64,000 nucleotides of DNA from Frankineae bacterium MT45 (GCA_900100325.1 LT629697.1:248001-312000); one strand, 5' to 3'; positions 32,837 through 41,454 are shown, counted from the stretch's first letter. A program made the numbers and translations. The notes: generated from the sequence alone by a model not told the origin.

Positions 32837-32882
32837 GAGTTCTCGGCGTTCCCCGGAGTTCTCGGCGTTCGCTGGAGTTCTG
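32837..32882. repeat. 19-bp tandem repeat
   Basis: Two units beginning GAGTTCTCGGCGTTC (32837-32855 and 32856-32874), differing in three of the last four bases, and a partial third unit from 32875. It directly follows the 15-bp repeat and ends 27 bp before the next start codon. Confidence 0.8.
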
Positions 32883-32908
32883 GCCTGCGCTGTGGGCATG
32901 ATGATGCG

Positions 32909-33271
32909 ATGGGCGAGGAGTTCGCAGGTCCGTACGCACGCTTCGCTGCCGACGCACAGGCGCTCGCCGAGATCGGCCGGGCCTTGCTGGAGCAGCCCGG
33001 CTCCGTCGCCGTCCGGTTGACCCCAGCGCTCTCGGACGCCGCGATCGCCGCCTGGCACCGGGACGAGAGCGAGGCGCTGGCTGAGGAGGAGACCCCGGCT
33101 CAGAGCAAGCTGCGCAACCGGGCCGGAGTGCTGGCCATGATCGGCCTGTCGATCGAGTCGGTGGGCTACACCGTTGATGACGAGATGACGGTGGTGCTGC
33201 CGGAAGATCTCAAGGCCGAGGCCGTCCTCGCCGCCGCCACCCTGCTGACTCAGGAGACACCGCCCTCCTGA
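32909..33271 (+). CDS. Hypothetical protein, 120 aa
   Basis: Starts MGEEFAGPYARFAADAQALAE. It appears alpha-helical and acidic with no signal peptide or membrane segment; the middle KLRNRAGVLAMIGLSIESVGY may form the core, ending in helices (DLKAEAVLAAATLL). No family recognised. Codon use is like its neighbours, with strong G/C at third positions, which supports a real gene. The upstream spacer consists of tandem repeats. Confidence 0.65.
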   Translation: MGEEFAGPYARFAADAQALAEIGRALLEQPGSVAVRLTPALSDAAIAAWHRDESEALAEEETPAQSKLRNRAGVLAMIGLSIESVGYTVDDEMTVVLPEDLKAEAVLAAATLLTQETPPS

Positions 33272-33291
33272 CGTCAGAAGACGCCCTCTGG

Positions 33292-33843
33292 CTAGGAGAC
33301 GCCGAGGAGATCCACCACGAAGACGAGCGGCGTGTTCGGCGGGATGTCCGCGCCCTGGCCCTGGGCCCCGTAGGCCAGCGACGACGGGAGGATCATGATG
33401 CGCCGGCCACCGACCTTCATGGGCGGGATGCTGCCGGTGCCGGCGATGCCCTGGGTGAAGCCCGGCACGACCTCGGTGAGGGAGAAGCTCGTCGGCTGGC
33501 CGCGGGACCAGGATGAGTCGAAGTTGAGCCCGTCGGAGAGGCGCGCCCCGACGTACTGCACCTTCACCGTCGACGAGGCGGTCGCCGGTGCACCGCCACC
33601 GATGATGAGGTCCTGCACCTCGAGTTCGGTGGGCACGTCGGTTGAACTCGAGGTGACCTTCGGCTCCTTGGTGATGTCGTTCGCGTTCTCGACGGTGACG
33701 CCCTTGAAGGTGGCGGTCGCACCGCTGACGATGGAGGCCGAGGCGCCGGTGGCCGGGGCGGCAGGCTTGCTCTTACTGGCGCAGCCGGTCAGCGACAGGG
33801 CGAGCGCGGTGAGAGCGGCGGCTACCGCGATTCGCTTCGACAC
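33292..33843 (-). CDS. FKBP-type peptidyl-prolyl isomerase lipoprotein
   Basis: A protein of 183 aa from GTG 33843, with GGAG 6 nt upstream. A lipoprotein signal peptide ends in the lipobox LTGC (KRIAVAAALTALALSLTGC). A Ser/Thr/Ala linker precedes the FKBP domain (about residues 85-183): VKVQYVGARLSDGLNFDSSW, GFTQGIAGTGSIPPMKVGGRR, LAYGAQGQGADIPPNTPLVFVVDLL. It should assist folding of exported proteins on the outer face of the membrane. Confidence 0.92.
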   Translation of the reverse strand: MSKRIAVAAALTALALSLTGCASKSKPAAPATGASASIVSGATATFKGVTVENANDITKEPKVTSSSTDVPTELEVQDLIIGGGAPATASSTVKVQYVGARLSDGLNFDSSWSRGQPTSFSLTEVVPGFTQGIAGTGSIPPMKVGGRRIMILPSSLAYGAQGQGADIPPNTPLVFVVDLLGVS

Positions 33844-33957
33844 AGGGACTCCAGATTCGAGAGGGCGGCGGCGCCGGTGCCGGTGCCGAGTCGTAGGTGA
33901 GAATAGCGTTATGTGCTGTGCCGAAAACCATGTGTGTCCGTGTGCCAGGCTGAGCCG

Positions 33958-34713
33958 GTGAGCGCGCAACGAGTTGCGGTAGCCGGAGGTACCGGAGTCG
34001 TGGGGCGGCACGTCGTCGCCGGCCTGCGAGCGGCCGAGTACGAACCGGTCGTCATCTCCCGCTCCAACGGCGTCGACCTCACGTCCGGACTACGCCTGGC
34101 CGAGGCGATCTCGGGCTGCACGGCGGTGATCGACGTCAGCAACGTGACAACCGCCAACCGCCGCGTCTCGGTGGATTTCTTCTCCCGGGTGACCGAGCAC
34201 CTGGTCGCTGCGGCGACCGCAGCCGGTGTGCAGCATCTGATCGCGCTGTCGATCGTCGGTATCGACGACGTCGACTTCGCCTACTACGAAGGGAAACGGC
34301 GGCAGGAGGAGATGCTGCTGGCCTCCGGCGCCCCGGTCACCATCCAGCGGGCCACCCAGTTTCACGAGTTTGCCGGTCAGATGCTGGCCCGGACCCGGAA
34401 GGGCCCGCTGGCCCTCGTCCCCAAGATGCTGACCCAGCCGGTGGCGGCGGCCGAGGTCGGTGAGCTGCTGGCCTCGCTGGTCGCGGCCCAGCCCTCCGGG
34501 CGAGCCACGGACTTCGGTGGGCCGCAGCAGCACGAACTGCCACACCTGGTCACAAAGCTACTGACGGCCAACGGGGAGCGGGTGCGCGTCGTCCCGGTGC
34601 GTATACCGGGTGCGGCCGGAAAGGCGATGGCGACCGGCGCGCTCACCACCGGAGCCGGGGCCCGCATCTCGACGATCACCTTCGACCAGTGGCTGGCTAC
34701 CCAGGCCGGTTAG
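33958..34713 (+). CDS. NmrA-like atypical SDR
   Basis: A protein of 251 aa. RVAVAGGTGVVGRHVVAGL is the GxTGxxG cofactor motif; IALSIVGIDDVDFAYYEGKRRQEEMLLASGAPVTIQRATQFHEF carries the YxxxK active-site pair typical of NmrA/NAD(P)-binding SDRs. It is the second NmrA-like gene in the window (the other at 3096). The start GTG 33958 is 114 bp from the divergent FKBP gene. Confidence 0.87.
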   Translation: MSAQRVAVAGGTGVVGRHVVAGLRAAEYEPVVISRSNGVDLTSGLRLAEAISGCTAVIDVSNVTTANRRVSVDFFSRVTEHLVAAATAAGVQHLIALSIVGIDDVDFAYYEGKRRQEEMLLASGAPVTIQRATQFHEFAGQMLARTRKGPLALVPKMLTQPVAAAEVGELLASLVAAQPSGRATDFGGPQQHELPHLVTKLLTANGERVRVVPVRIPGAAGKAMATGALTTGAGARISTITFDQWLATQAG

Positions 34714-34745
34714 ATCCGCGACCGCCCTATTCGACGCCCTACGGC

Positions 34746-35117
34746 TCAGCAGGTGCCGCGCGGCGCCTGAGAACAGGCCTCGCTGGTGAGATTGGCGCTG
34801 GCCCACTTCGCCAGCTCCTGTAGGGCCGGTAGCAGCGCCTGACCGCTCGGGGAGAGCTCGTAGACGACCATCACCGGTGGCCCCTCGGCGACCGTGCGCT
34901 TGACCAGCCCGGCCCGTCCGAGTTCGCCGAGTCGGTCCGAGAGCATCGAATCGCTGATGCCGGTGACGCCCCGGGAGAGGTTGGAGAAGGTGGCCGGCCC
35001 GTCGAAGAGGCTGGCCAGGATGACGCCGTTCCAGCGCTTACCGAGGAAGTGAAAGGCCCGGTCGAGCGAGCCGTCGCAGGTGAGGCTCGTTGTGAGCGGC
35101 GTCTCGGAGGTGGTCAT
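34746..35117 (-). CDS. HxlR-family transcriptional regulator
   Basis: A protein of 123 aa. The winged helix includes LDRAFHFLGKRWNGVILASL (HxlR signature W-x-x-x-IL), TFSNLSRGVTGISDSMLSDRLGEL and VYELSPSGQALLPALQELAKWA. The N-terminal Cys (LTCDGSLDRA) is the redox or electrophile-sensing position of many HxlR proteins. It is divergent from the nitroreductase gene with a dyad operator between them, so it probably controls that gene and itself. Confidence 0.92.
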   Translation of the reverse strand: MTTSETPLTTSLTCDGSLDRAFHFLGKRWNGVILASLFDGPATFSNLSRGVTGISDSMLSDRLGELGRAGLVKRTVAEGPPVMVVYELSPSGQALLPALQELAKWASANLTSEACSQAPRGTC

Positions 35118-35159
35118 TTAGGGAATCTTACCCGCCGGTGCTAGTGTTCCGCCTGCAAC

Positions 35160-35175
35160 TACTAAATAGCTAGTA
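35160..35175. promoter_or_regulatory. Candidate HxlR operator
   Basis: TACTA-AATAGC-TAGTA is a perfect 5-6-5 dyad in the 84-bp divergent promoter region, close in size and AT content to known HxlR/HypR sites. It lies 27 bp before the nitroreductase start and 43 bp before the hxlR-type gene start. Confidence 0.55.
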
Positions 35176-35201
35176 ACTCGCCAGACTGGAGCCGACTCAC
35201 C

Positions 35202-35810
35202 ATGACCGAAACCCTTGCCAACCACCCTTCGCTTGATGAGGCCGGCCGCGCGCTCCTCTTCACCGAGGCCCGCACCGCCAACTCCTTCACCGACGAGCCG
35301 GTGAGCGACGAGGTGCTGGCCGACATCTGGGAGCTCGCCAAGTGGGCCCCGACCGCCGCCAACACCCAGCCGCTGCGCGTGGTGTTCGTGCGCACCGATG
35401 AGGGGAAGGCGCGCCTGCTCCCGCACATGAGCGAGGGGAACCGCGACAAGACGGCCACCGCCCCGGTGGTCGCCATCCTGGCCGCCGACAACGACTTCCA
35501 CGAGCACATCCCCACCGTCTTCCCGATCCGCCCCGAGATGCGCGAGCACTTCGCCGGCGACCCGAACCGTGGTGCGATGGCCAGCTTCAACGCCTCGCTG
35601 CAGATCGGCTACTTCATCCTCGCGGTCCGCGCGGCCGGCCTGGTCGCCGGCCCGATGGCCGGATTCGACCGGGCTGGGGTCGACGCCGAGTTCTTCGCCG
35701 ACGGTCGCTTCAAGTCGCAGCTCGTGATCAACATCGGTCACCCGGGTGAGAACCCGTGGTTCGACCGGCTGCCGCGCCTGGACCACGAGACGGTCGTCCA
35801 GTACGTCTGA
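35202..35810 (+). CDS. Nitroreductase-family protein (RutE-like malonic semialdehyde reductase)
   Basis: A protein of 202 aa. FTEARTANSFTDEPVSDEVLADIWELAKWAPTAANTQPLRVVFV matches RutE/HadB-type nitroreductases, with FMN-binding segments at GAMASFNASLQIGYFILAVRAAGLVAGPMAGFD. RutE reduces malonic semialdehyde or detoxifies quinone and nitro compounds with NADPH. The divergent HxlR gene suggests induction by electrophiles. Confidence 0.9.
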   Translation: MTETLANHPSLDEAGRALLFTEARTANSFTDEPVSDEVLADIWELAKWAPTAANTQPLRVVFVRTDEGKARLLPHMSEGNRDKTATAPVVAILAADNDFHEHIPTVFPIRPEMREHFAGDPNRGAMASFNASLQIGYFILAVRAAGLVAGPMAGFDRAGVDAEFFADGRFKSQLVINIGHPGENPWFDRLPRLDHETVVQYV

Positions 35811-35921
35811 CCGCTGCCGTGGGTGGTGAGCGAACCCGATTGCAGTACCCGATGTTTGGAACGACGCCGCGATGGGCAGAACCCTTTCGAAGGCAGTAAC
35901 CACAAACATAGGGGCAAAGAC

Positions 35922-36077
35922 ATGATTGCGCTCGGCATTGTTCTTCTCATCATTGGGTTCCTGGCCCACGTACCGATCATCTGGACGCTGGGAGTCATCG
36001 CGGTTGTCGTGGGAGCGGTGCTGGCGATTGTCGGCGGCGCCGGACACGCCGTGGGTGGCCGTCGCCACTGGTATTAA
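35922..36077 (+). CDS. DUF6131 small membrane protein
   Basis: A protein of 51 aa: MIALGIVLLIIGFLAHVPIIW, then LGVIAVVVGAVLAIVGGAGHAVGGRRHWY. Two membrane helices and a C-terminal GRRxxY tail match the DUF6131 family of tiny actinobacterial membrane proteins. The function is unknown. ATG 35922 has AGGGG 9 nt upstream. It is followed by two hairpins, the second a strong terminator. Confidence 0.85.
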   Translation: MIALGIVLLIIGFLAHVPIIWTLGVIAVVVGAVLAIVGGAGHAVGGRRHWY

Positions 36078-36084
36078 ACACATC

Positions 36085-36104
36085 GCGTAGCTAGTTCGCT
36101 ACGC
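36085..36104 (+). other. Short perfect hairpin after the DUF6131 gene
   Basis: GCGTAGC (36085-36091) pairs with GCTACGC (36098-36104) across a 6-nt loop, 8 bp after the stop codon. It may protect the 3' end or contribute to termination together with the larger hairpin at 36125. Confidence 0.45.
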
Positions 36105-36124
36105 AAACTTCAGCTGATTGCTGT

Positions 36125-36165
36125 GGAAGAGCCACCGCCCCGTCGGGCGGTGGCTCTTCCAATTT
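36125..36165 (+). terminator. Strong intrinsic terminator after the DUF6131 gene
   Basis: A perfect 16-bp stem (36125-36140 with 36145-36160), a 4-nt loop, followed by AATTTCC. It separates the DUF6131 gene from the amylosucrase gene, whose start lies only 20 bp further on. Confidence 0.8.
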
Positions 36166-36180
36166 CCCGCCACTTGACTG

Positions 36181-38136
36181 GTGAGTAACAATTGCGCAAT
36201 GGTCCTCGCGGCAAGCTCGATCCACTCCATCGCAACCGCTGAACTGGCAGGGGTTTCGAAGTACAAGCGCGAGCTTTTCGCGCTGCGGCTGGACCGTTGG
36301 TGGCGCGACCTCTACGAAGGGCTCGCTGCGGTCTACGGCGAGGAGGCCGATGCCCTCGCCGTCCGTCTCGTGCAGTTGGCGGCCAACGCTTACCGAGACC
36401 GTGACGCCGAACTGCACCGTCTGGATATGCAGCGCATCCTCGATCCGGAGTGGCTACAGGCTCCGCGCATGCTCGGATACGCCGCGTATACCGACAGATT
36501 CGCCGAGGATCTGGCCGGCGTCGGGAAGCAGACTGACTATCTGAAGGAACTCGGCGTCACCTACCTGCACCTGCTCCCGCTGCTGCGGCCTCGCGACGGT
36601 GACAACGACGGCGGGTACGCGGTGGCCGACTACCGCACCGTGCGTCCGGACCTCGGAACCATGGAGGATCTGCGCGACCTGGCCACCAAACTGCGCTCCG
36701 AGGGAATCAGCCTCGTCCTCGATCTGGTGCTCAATCACGTGGCCCGCGAACACCCGTGGGCGCAGGCGGCCCGCGCCGGTGACCCGAAATACCGCGCCTT
36801 TTTCTACGCATTCGACGACCGACGCGTCCCCGACGCCTACGAACGCACGCTCCCGGAGGTCTTCCCCGACTTCGCCCCGGGGAACTTCACCTGGGACTCG
36901 GAGATGAACGCCTGGGTCTGGACGACGTTCAACTCCTGGCAGTGGGACGTCAATTGGACCAATCCGGACGTCTTCTACGCCTACGCCGACATCATCCTCT
37001 TCCTGGCCAACCAGGGCGTCGAGGTGCTGCGCCTGGATGCAATCGCCTTTCTTTTCAAGCGCAAGGGCACCGATTCGCAGAACCAGCCCGAGGTGCACTC
37101 GATCACCCAGGCGCTGCGGGCGGTGGCCCGGATCGCCGCTCCCGCACTGGCCTTCAAGGCCGAGGCGATCGTCGACCCGACCGAGCTCGTGCAGTACCTC
37201 GGGCAGGGGACGCACTACGGCAAGGTCAGCGAACTGGCCTACCACAACAGCCTGATGGTGCACATCTGGTCGATGCTCGCCTCCCGTGACGTGCGCATGG
37301 CGGCCGGAGCACTACGGGCCCTGCCACCGATCCCGGCCGGCACCGCGTGGATCACCTACGTGCGCTGCCACGACGACATCGGCTGGGCGATCAGCGACCG
37401 GGACGCCGAGGCGGCCGGTTCCAGCGGACCGGGCCACCGTGGATTTCTCGCCGACTATTACAGCGGAAAGTATCAGGGATCGCCGGGACGGGGTCTCGTC
37501 TTCCAGTACAACCCAGCCACCGGCGACCGGCGGATCAGCGGCACCCTGGCCAGCCTGGCCGGTATCGAGGCACTCCCACCCGCGGAGGCGGTGAACCACC
37601 AGCAGGCGGTTGACCTGCTGGTCGGGCGGATCCTGCTCGCCCACGCGATCGCCTACGGGTGGGGCGGCGTGCCGGTCCTCTGGATGGGCGACGAGCTGGC
37701 CCTGCCGAACGATCAGCATTGGGCCGACGACCCGGCCCACAAGAGTGACAACCGCTGGGTGCACCGGCCTCGGATGCCCTGGGACGTTGCCTCGCTGCGC
37801 CACGACCCGACGAGTATTCAAGGACGGGTCTTCGCCGGGCTCGTGCGTCTGGGCGAGGTGCGCGGACGCCTACCGTATCTGAGCGCGTCGGTGCCGGCCG
37901 AGGTGCTGGAGGTGAGCGACCCCGGAGTGCTGCCGGTGCTGCACCGGCACCCGATCGGCCCGATGCTCGGCCTTTACAACGTCACCGAGACGTGGCGACC
38001 CTTCCCGATGCAGGTGCTGGAGAACCTCGGCCTGCAGAACCCGAAGGACGAGCTGACCGGTGCGCTGCTCACCCCCGAGCCGGACGGCAACATCTGGCTC
38101 GGCCCGTACGTCACCCGGTGGATCACCTCGGCCTGA
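36181..38136 (+). CDS. Amylosucrase-like GH13 glucosyltransferase
   Basis: A protein of 651 aa. It matches amylosucrase (GH13 subfamily 4) along its length: RTLPEVFPDFAPGNFTW, WVWTTFNSWQWDVNWTNPDVF, VEVLRLDAIAFLFK with nucleophile D286, FKAEAIVDPTE with acid/base E328, and YVRCHDDIGWA with the third carboxylate near D398. Amylosucrase builds alpha-1,4-glucan from sucrose, or hydrolyses or isomerises sucrose. There is no signal peptide, so it is cytosolic or released by lysis. GTG 36181 or ATG 36199 could be the start. It stands alone, with no sucrose transporter nearby. Confidence 0.9.
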   Translation: MSNNCAMVLAASSIHSIATAELAGVSKYKRELFALRLDRWWRDLYEGLAAVYGEEADALAVRLVQLAANAYRDRDAELHRLDMQRILDPEWLQAPRMLGYAAYTDRFAEDLAGVGKQTDYLKELGVTYLHLLPLLRPRDGDNDGGYAVADYRTVRPDLGTMEDLRDLATKLRSEGISLVLDLVLNHVAREHPWAQAARAGDPKYRAFFYAFDDRRVPDAYERTLPEVFPDFAPGNFTWDSEMNAWVWTTFNSWQWDVNWTNPDVFYAYADIILFLANQGVEVLRLDAIAFLFKRKGTDSQNQPEVHSITQALRAVARIAAPALAFKAEAIVDPTELVQYLGQGTHYGKVSELAYHNSLMVHIWSMLASRDVRMAAGALRALPPIPAGTAWITYVRCHDDIGWAISDRDAEAAGSSGPGHRGFLADYYSGKYQGSPGRGLVFQYNPATGDRRISGTLASLAGIEALPPAEAVNHQQAVDLLVGRILLAHAIAYGWGGVPVLWMGDELALPNDQHWADDPAHKSDNRWVHRPRMPWDVASLRHDPTSIQGRVFAGLVRLGEVRGRLPYLSASVPAEVLEVSDPGVLPVLHRHPIGPMLGLYNVTETWRPFPMQVLENLGLQNPKDELTGALLTPEPDGNIWLGPYVTRWITSA

Positions 38137-38165
38137 GCCGTCCGCTTCGAAGCCGCGCAACCGCG

Positions 38166-38250
38166 AATCTCCTGCACTATGTGGGCCTGGGCACCCATAG
38201 TGCAGGAGGTTTGCAGGGCGGGCGCCCCGGTACACATGATGCAGGAGATT
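38166..38250. repeat. Inverted-repeat cluster between convergent genes (CTCCTGCA family)
   Basis: CTCCTGCACTATG (38169-38181) pairs perfectly with CATAGTGCAGGAG (38196-38208). The same left arm, extended to 38166-38183, also pairs at 16 of 18 positions with 38233-38250, so two alternative right arms exist. It lies between the convergent amylosucrase and aldehyde dehydrogenase stops and may end transcription from both sides. Confidence 0.7.
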
Positions 38251-38267
38251 TCAGCAGGAAAGAACGG

Positions 38268-39758
38268 CTACTTCTTGAACTTGGGCATCGTGGTAGCCCG
38301 GCCGCGGAGCACCGTCACCAGCTGAGTAATCGCCTTCTCCGTCTTGGCCGTACGTTCAAAGGTCATCGCGGCCAGCATGGGCTTCATCCGCTGCCGGGTG
38401 ATCGCCTTCGCGTAGGTGAATTCGCGCAGCCCGTCGGCACCGTGGATGCGCCCGAAGCCGGAGTCACCGACGCCACCGAAGGGCAGGGCCGGAACGCCGG
38501 CGAAGGCCATCACCGAGTTCACCGCGGCCATTCCCGAACGCACCCGGCGGGCCAGTTCCATGCCCCGTTGCTTGGCGAAGATGGATGCCCCGAGGCCGTA
38601 GCGGGTCGCGTTGGTCAACTCGACCGCCTCGTCCATCGACGAGACCTTCTTCACCGTCAGGGTCGGTCCGAACGTCTCTTCGGTGATGGCGATCGAATCC
38701 TCGGGGACGTCGGTGATGATCGTCGGCTGGACGTACCGGTCACCGACGGAGTTCGGGCCACCGAGGATGAAGGTGCCCCCACGGTCGGCGGCGTCGGCGA
38801 TGTGACTGGCGATCACCTTCAATTGGGACGGCATGGTGATCGGTCCGACCAGGCCGCCGGGCTCAGCACTGAGCTCCACCGCCTTGGCCTTCGCCTTCAA
38901 TTCCCGGATGAACTCGTCATAGACCCGCTCGTGGACGTAGGCCCGCTCCATCCCGATGCACGTCTGTCCAGCATTGGACATCGCACCCCAGAGAGCAGCG
39001 TCGGCCGCGGCGGCCACGTCGGCGTCGGAGTCGACGATGATCGAGTCCTTGCCACCGGCCTCGATCACGACCGGGGTGAGCGTCTCGGCGCAGGCGGCCA
39101 TCACCTTCTTGCCGGTGGCCGTGGAACCGGTGAAGGCGAGCTTGTTGACGCCGGCCTTGCAGAGCGCGGCGCCAGTCGCGCCGAGTCCGGTGATCACCTG
39201 CAGAACAGGGTGATCCGGGGCCACCTCGGCCCAGGCGTCGGCCAGCCAGGTGCCGACCCCGGGCGAGAATTCACTGGGCTTGAAGACGACCGCGTTACCG
39301 GCGGCGAGGGCGTAGGCGATCGAGCCCATCGGAGTGAGCACCGGGTAGTTCCACGGTCCGATCACGCCGACGACACCCAGCGGGCGGTACTCCACCGTCG
39401 CCGCCTGATTGGCCATCAGCAGCCCGGAGGAGACCTTCTTCGGGCCGAGCACCTTCTCGGCGTGCGACCCGGCCCAGGCGATGTGGTCGATCGCGATCAT
39501 GATCTCCAGCTGCGCGTCACCGTGCGGCTTGCCGGTCTCCTCGTGCGAGACGTTGGCCAACTGCATGATCCGCCGGGTGATGACGGCGTTCCACTTGTCC
39601 AGGTATTCGCGGCGTCCGGAGAAGGAGAGCGTCGACCACCAGACGGCGGCCTCCCGGGCCCGGGCCACCGCAGCCGCCACGTCGTCGGTGTCATGGATGG
39701 GGTACGTCCCGACGACGTCACCGGTGGCCGGGTTGAGGGACTCGAACTTCTCGGTCAT
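38268..39758 (-). CDS. Aldehyde dehydrogenase (succinic semialdehyde / alkanal type)
   Basis: A protein of 496 aa. The catalytic Cys is in NAGQTCIGMERAYV, the general base Glu in VVIEAGGKDSIIV, and cofactor-binding segments in GPWNYPVLTP and FTGSTATGKKV. It lies 34 bp after the GMC oxidoreductase on the same strand: alcohol to aldehyde, then aldehyde to acid, is the natural reading. The C-terminal extension (MLAAMTFERTAKTEKAI...) is typical of longer actinobacterial members. Confidence 0.9.
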   Translation of the reverse strand: MTEKFESLNPATGDVVGTYPIHDTDDVAAAVARAREAAVWWSTLSFSGRREYLDKWNAVITRRIMQLANVSHEETGKPHGDAQLEIMIAIDHIAWAGSHAEKVLGPKKVSSGLLMANQAATVEYRPLGVVGVIGPWNYPVLTPMGSIAYALAAGNAVVFKPSEFSPGVGTWLADAWAEVAPDHPVLQVITGLGATGAALCKAGVNKLAFTGSTATGKKVMAACAETLTPVVIEAGGKDSIIVDSDADVAAAADAALWGAMSNAGQTCIGMERAYVHERVYDEFIRELKAKAKAVELSAEPGGLVGPITMPSQLKVIASHIADAADRGGTFILGGPNSVGDRYVQPTIITDVPEDSIAITEETFGPTLTVKKVSSMDEAVELTNATRYGLGASIFAKQRGMELARRVRSGMAAVNSVMAFAGVPALPFGGVGDSGFGRIHGADGLREFTYAKAITRQRMKPMLAAMTFERTAKTEKAITQLVTVLRGRATTMPKFKK

Positions 39759-39792
39759 CGAATGTCCTTATTTCTTCGTAGGAATCTGGAGA

Positions 39793-41409
39793 CTAGAGGT
39801 GATCCGCCCCGGCCAGCACCGGCGCGTCCGCGGCCTTCAGCAGGTCGGCTGCCTTCTCGGCGATCATGATCGTCGGGGCGTTCGTGTTGCCGCGCACCAC
39901 GACCGGCATCACCGACGCATCCACCACGCGCAGCCCGTCGACCCCGCGCACCCGCAGCTGTGGGTCGACGACCGACTGCTCGCTCGTCCCCATCGCGCAG
40001 GTACCGACCGGGTGATAGAGCGTCTGGGCCTGGGCCCGGATGTGCTCAACCAGCTCGGCGTCCGTCGGGTTGCCGGCGCTGGGCAGGAACGTCCCGGCGA
40101 TGTACTTGCTCAGTGCGCCCGAGCGGCCGATCTCCGCCGCCCGCCGGCAGCCGGCGACCATCGCGTCCATATCGCTCTGGTCGTCGAAGTAGCCGGCGTC
40201 GATCTCGGGGTGCCAAGTCGGGTCGGCCGAGCGCAGCCGCAGCCGACCGCGGCTGGCCACGCTCACCAGCGTCGGGGCGATCGTCACCGCCCGGACGGAG
40301 GCCTCGTGGACGCCGTTGTCGTAGAAGGCGGTGGGGGCGACGTGCAGCTGCATGTCGGGCGCGGCCAGGCCGTCGCGGGTCGGGAAGAAGGCACCCGACT
40401 CACCGATGTTGGAGGCGAGCGGGCCGCGCCCAGTCGCCTTCCACTGCATGACGTAGCGCAGTGTCAGCTGCTCGACGAGGTCGCGGGTGTTCTTGGTCCG
40501 CCAGATCATCGGCACCGCCGGGTGGTCGTGCAGGTTCTCACCGACCCCGGGCAGGTCGACGGCCACGTCGATCCCGATCTCCCGCAAGTGCCCGGCCGGC
40601 CCGATACCCGAGAGCATCAGCAGCTGTGGGCTGTTCACCGCCCCACCGGAGAGGATCACCTCCCGCTCGGCCATCGCCTCGTACACGTGCCCGCCGAGGC
40701 GGTAGCTCACCCCGGTGGCGCGGTTTCCCTGGAGGAGGACGCGCTGCACCAGGGCACCGGTCTGCACGGTGAGGTTCGGCCGATCCAGCGCCGGGCGCAG
40801 GTAGGCGTCGGCCACCGACCAGCGCACCCCTTTCTTGCAGGTGACCTGGTACTGCCCAGCACCCTCCTGCTCGGCACCGTTGAAGTCGTCGTTCGGCTTG
40901 AGGCCGGCGGCCACGGCGGAGTCGACGAAGGCCGTCGCCACCTCGCTGGTGAAGCGCCGGTCCTCGACGTGCAGCGGCCCGGCCTGACCGTGGTAGCGGT
41001 CGTGGAGGCGGGTGTTTGTCTCGGCCTTGATGAAGTACGGCAGGACATCGTCGTACCCCCAGCCGGTGGCCCCGTGGGCGTCGCGCCAGCCGTCGTAGTC
41101 AGCCCGATTGCCGCGGATGTAGATCATCGCGTTCATCGACGAGCAGCCACCGAGGGCCTTCATCCGGGGCCAGTAGGCGCGGCGCCCGTTGAGCTGCTTC
41201 TGATCGGCCGTGTAGTACTGCCAATCCCACTTGGTCTTGAAGAGGGCCGAGAAGGCGGCCGGCATTTTGATCTCGTCGGCGTCATCCTCGCCGCCGGCCT
41301 CCAGCAGCAGCACCCGGACCTGCGGGTTCTGCGAAAGGCGCGCGGCCAGCACCGCTCCGGCGCTGCCAGCTCCCACGACGATGTAGTCGAACTCTTCGCG
41401 GTCAGACAC
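39793..41409 (-). CDS. GMC-family FAD alcohol dehydrogenase / choline dehydrogenase-like
   Basis: A protein of 538 aa from GTG 41409. The FAD motif VVGAGSAGAVLAARLS and LLLEAGG open the protein; GGCSSMNAMIYIRG and LSGGAVNSPQLLMLSGIGP are GMC signatures 1 and 2; HPVGTCAMG holds the catalytic His region. The start is set by GAAGGAG, with GGAG ending 5 nt before GTG 41409; the in-frame TTG at 41427 falls in the predicted -10. The substrate is an alcohol, not resolvable further. Confidence 0.92.
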   Translation of the reverse strand: MSDREEFDYIVVGAGSAGAVLAARLSQNPQVRVLLLEAGGEDDADEIKMPAAFSALFKTKWDWQYYTADQKQLNGRRAYWPRMKALGGCSSMNAMIYIRGNRADYDGWRDAHGATGWGYDDVLPYFIKAETNTRLHDRYHGQAGPLHVEDRRFTSEVATAFVDSAVAAGLKPNDDFNGAEQEGAGQYQVTCKKGVRWSVADAYLRPALDRPNLTVQTGALVQRVLLQGNRATGVSYRLGGHVYEAMAEREVILSGGAVNSPQLLMLSGIGPAGHLREIGIDVAVDLPGVGENLHDHPAVPMIWRTKNTRDLVEQLTLRYVMQWKATGRGPLASNIGESGAFFPTRDGLAAPDMQLHVAPTAFYDNGVHEASVRAVTIAPTLVSVASRGRLRLRSADPTWHPEIDAGYFDDQSDMDAMVAGCRRAAEIGRSGALSKYIAGTFLPSAGNPTDAELVEHIRAQAQTLYHPVGTCAMGTSEQSVVDPQLRVRGVDGLRVVDASVMPVVVRGNTNAPTIMIAEKAADLLKAADAPVLAGADHL

Positions 41410-41425
41410 CTGCGCTCCTTCGGAC

Positions 41426-41454
41426 AAAATCGGTGACGCCTTTCACACTGTCAA
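41426..41454 (-). promoter_or_regulatory. Minus-strand promoter of the GMC-aldehyde dehydrogenase operon
   Basis: Read on the minus strand: TTGACA (41454-41449), a 17-nt spacer, GATTTT (41431-41426). The -35 is a perfect consensus and the -10 is weak. The predicted start near 41419 would give a leader of only ~10 nt before GTG 41409. Confidence 0.45.

Noticed and set aside
41410-41427. TTG 41427 as the start of the GMC oxidoreductase
   Set aside because: It lies in the predicted -10 and would place the strong GAAGGAG inside the gene; GTG 41409 has the correct spacing.
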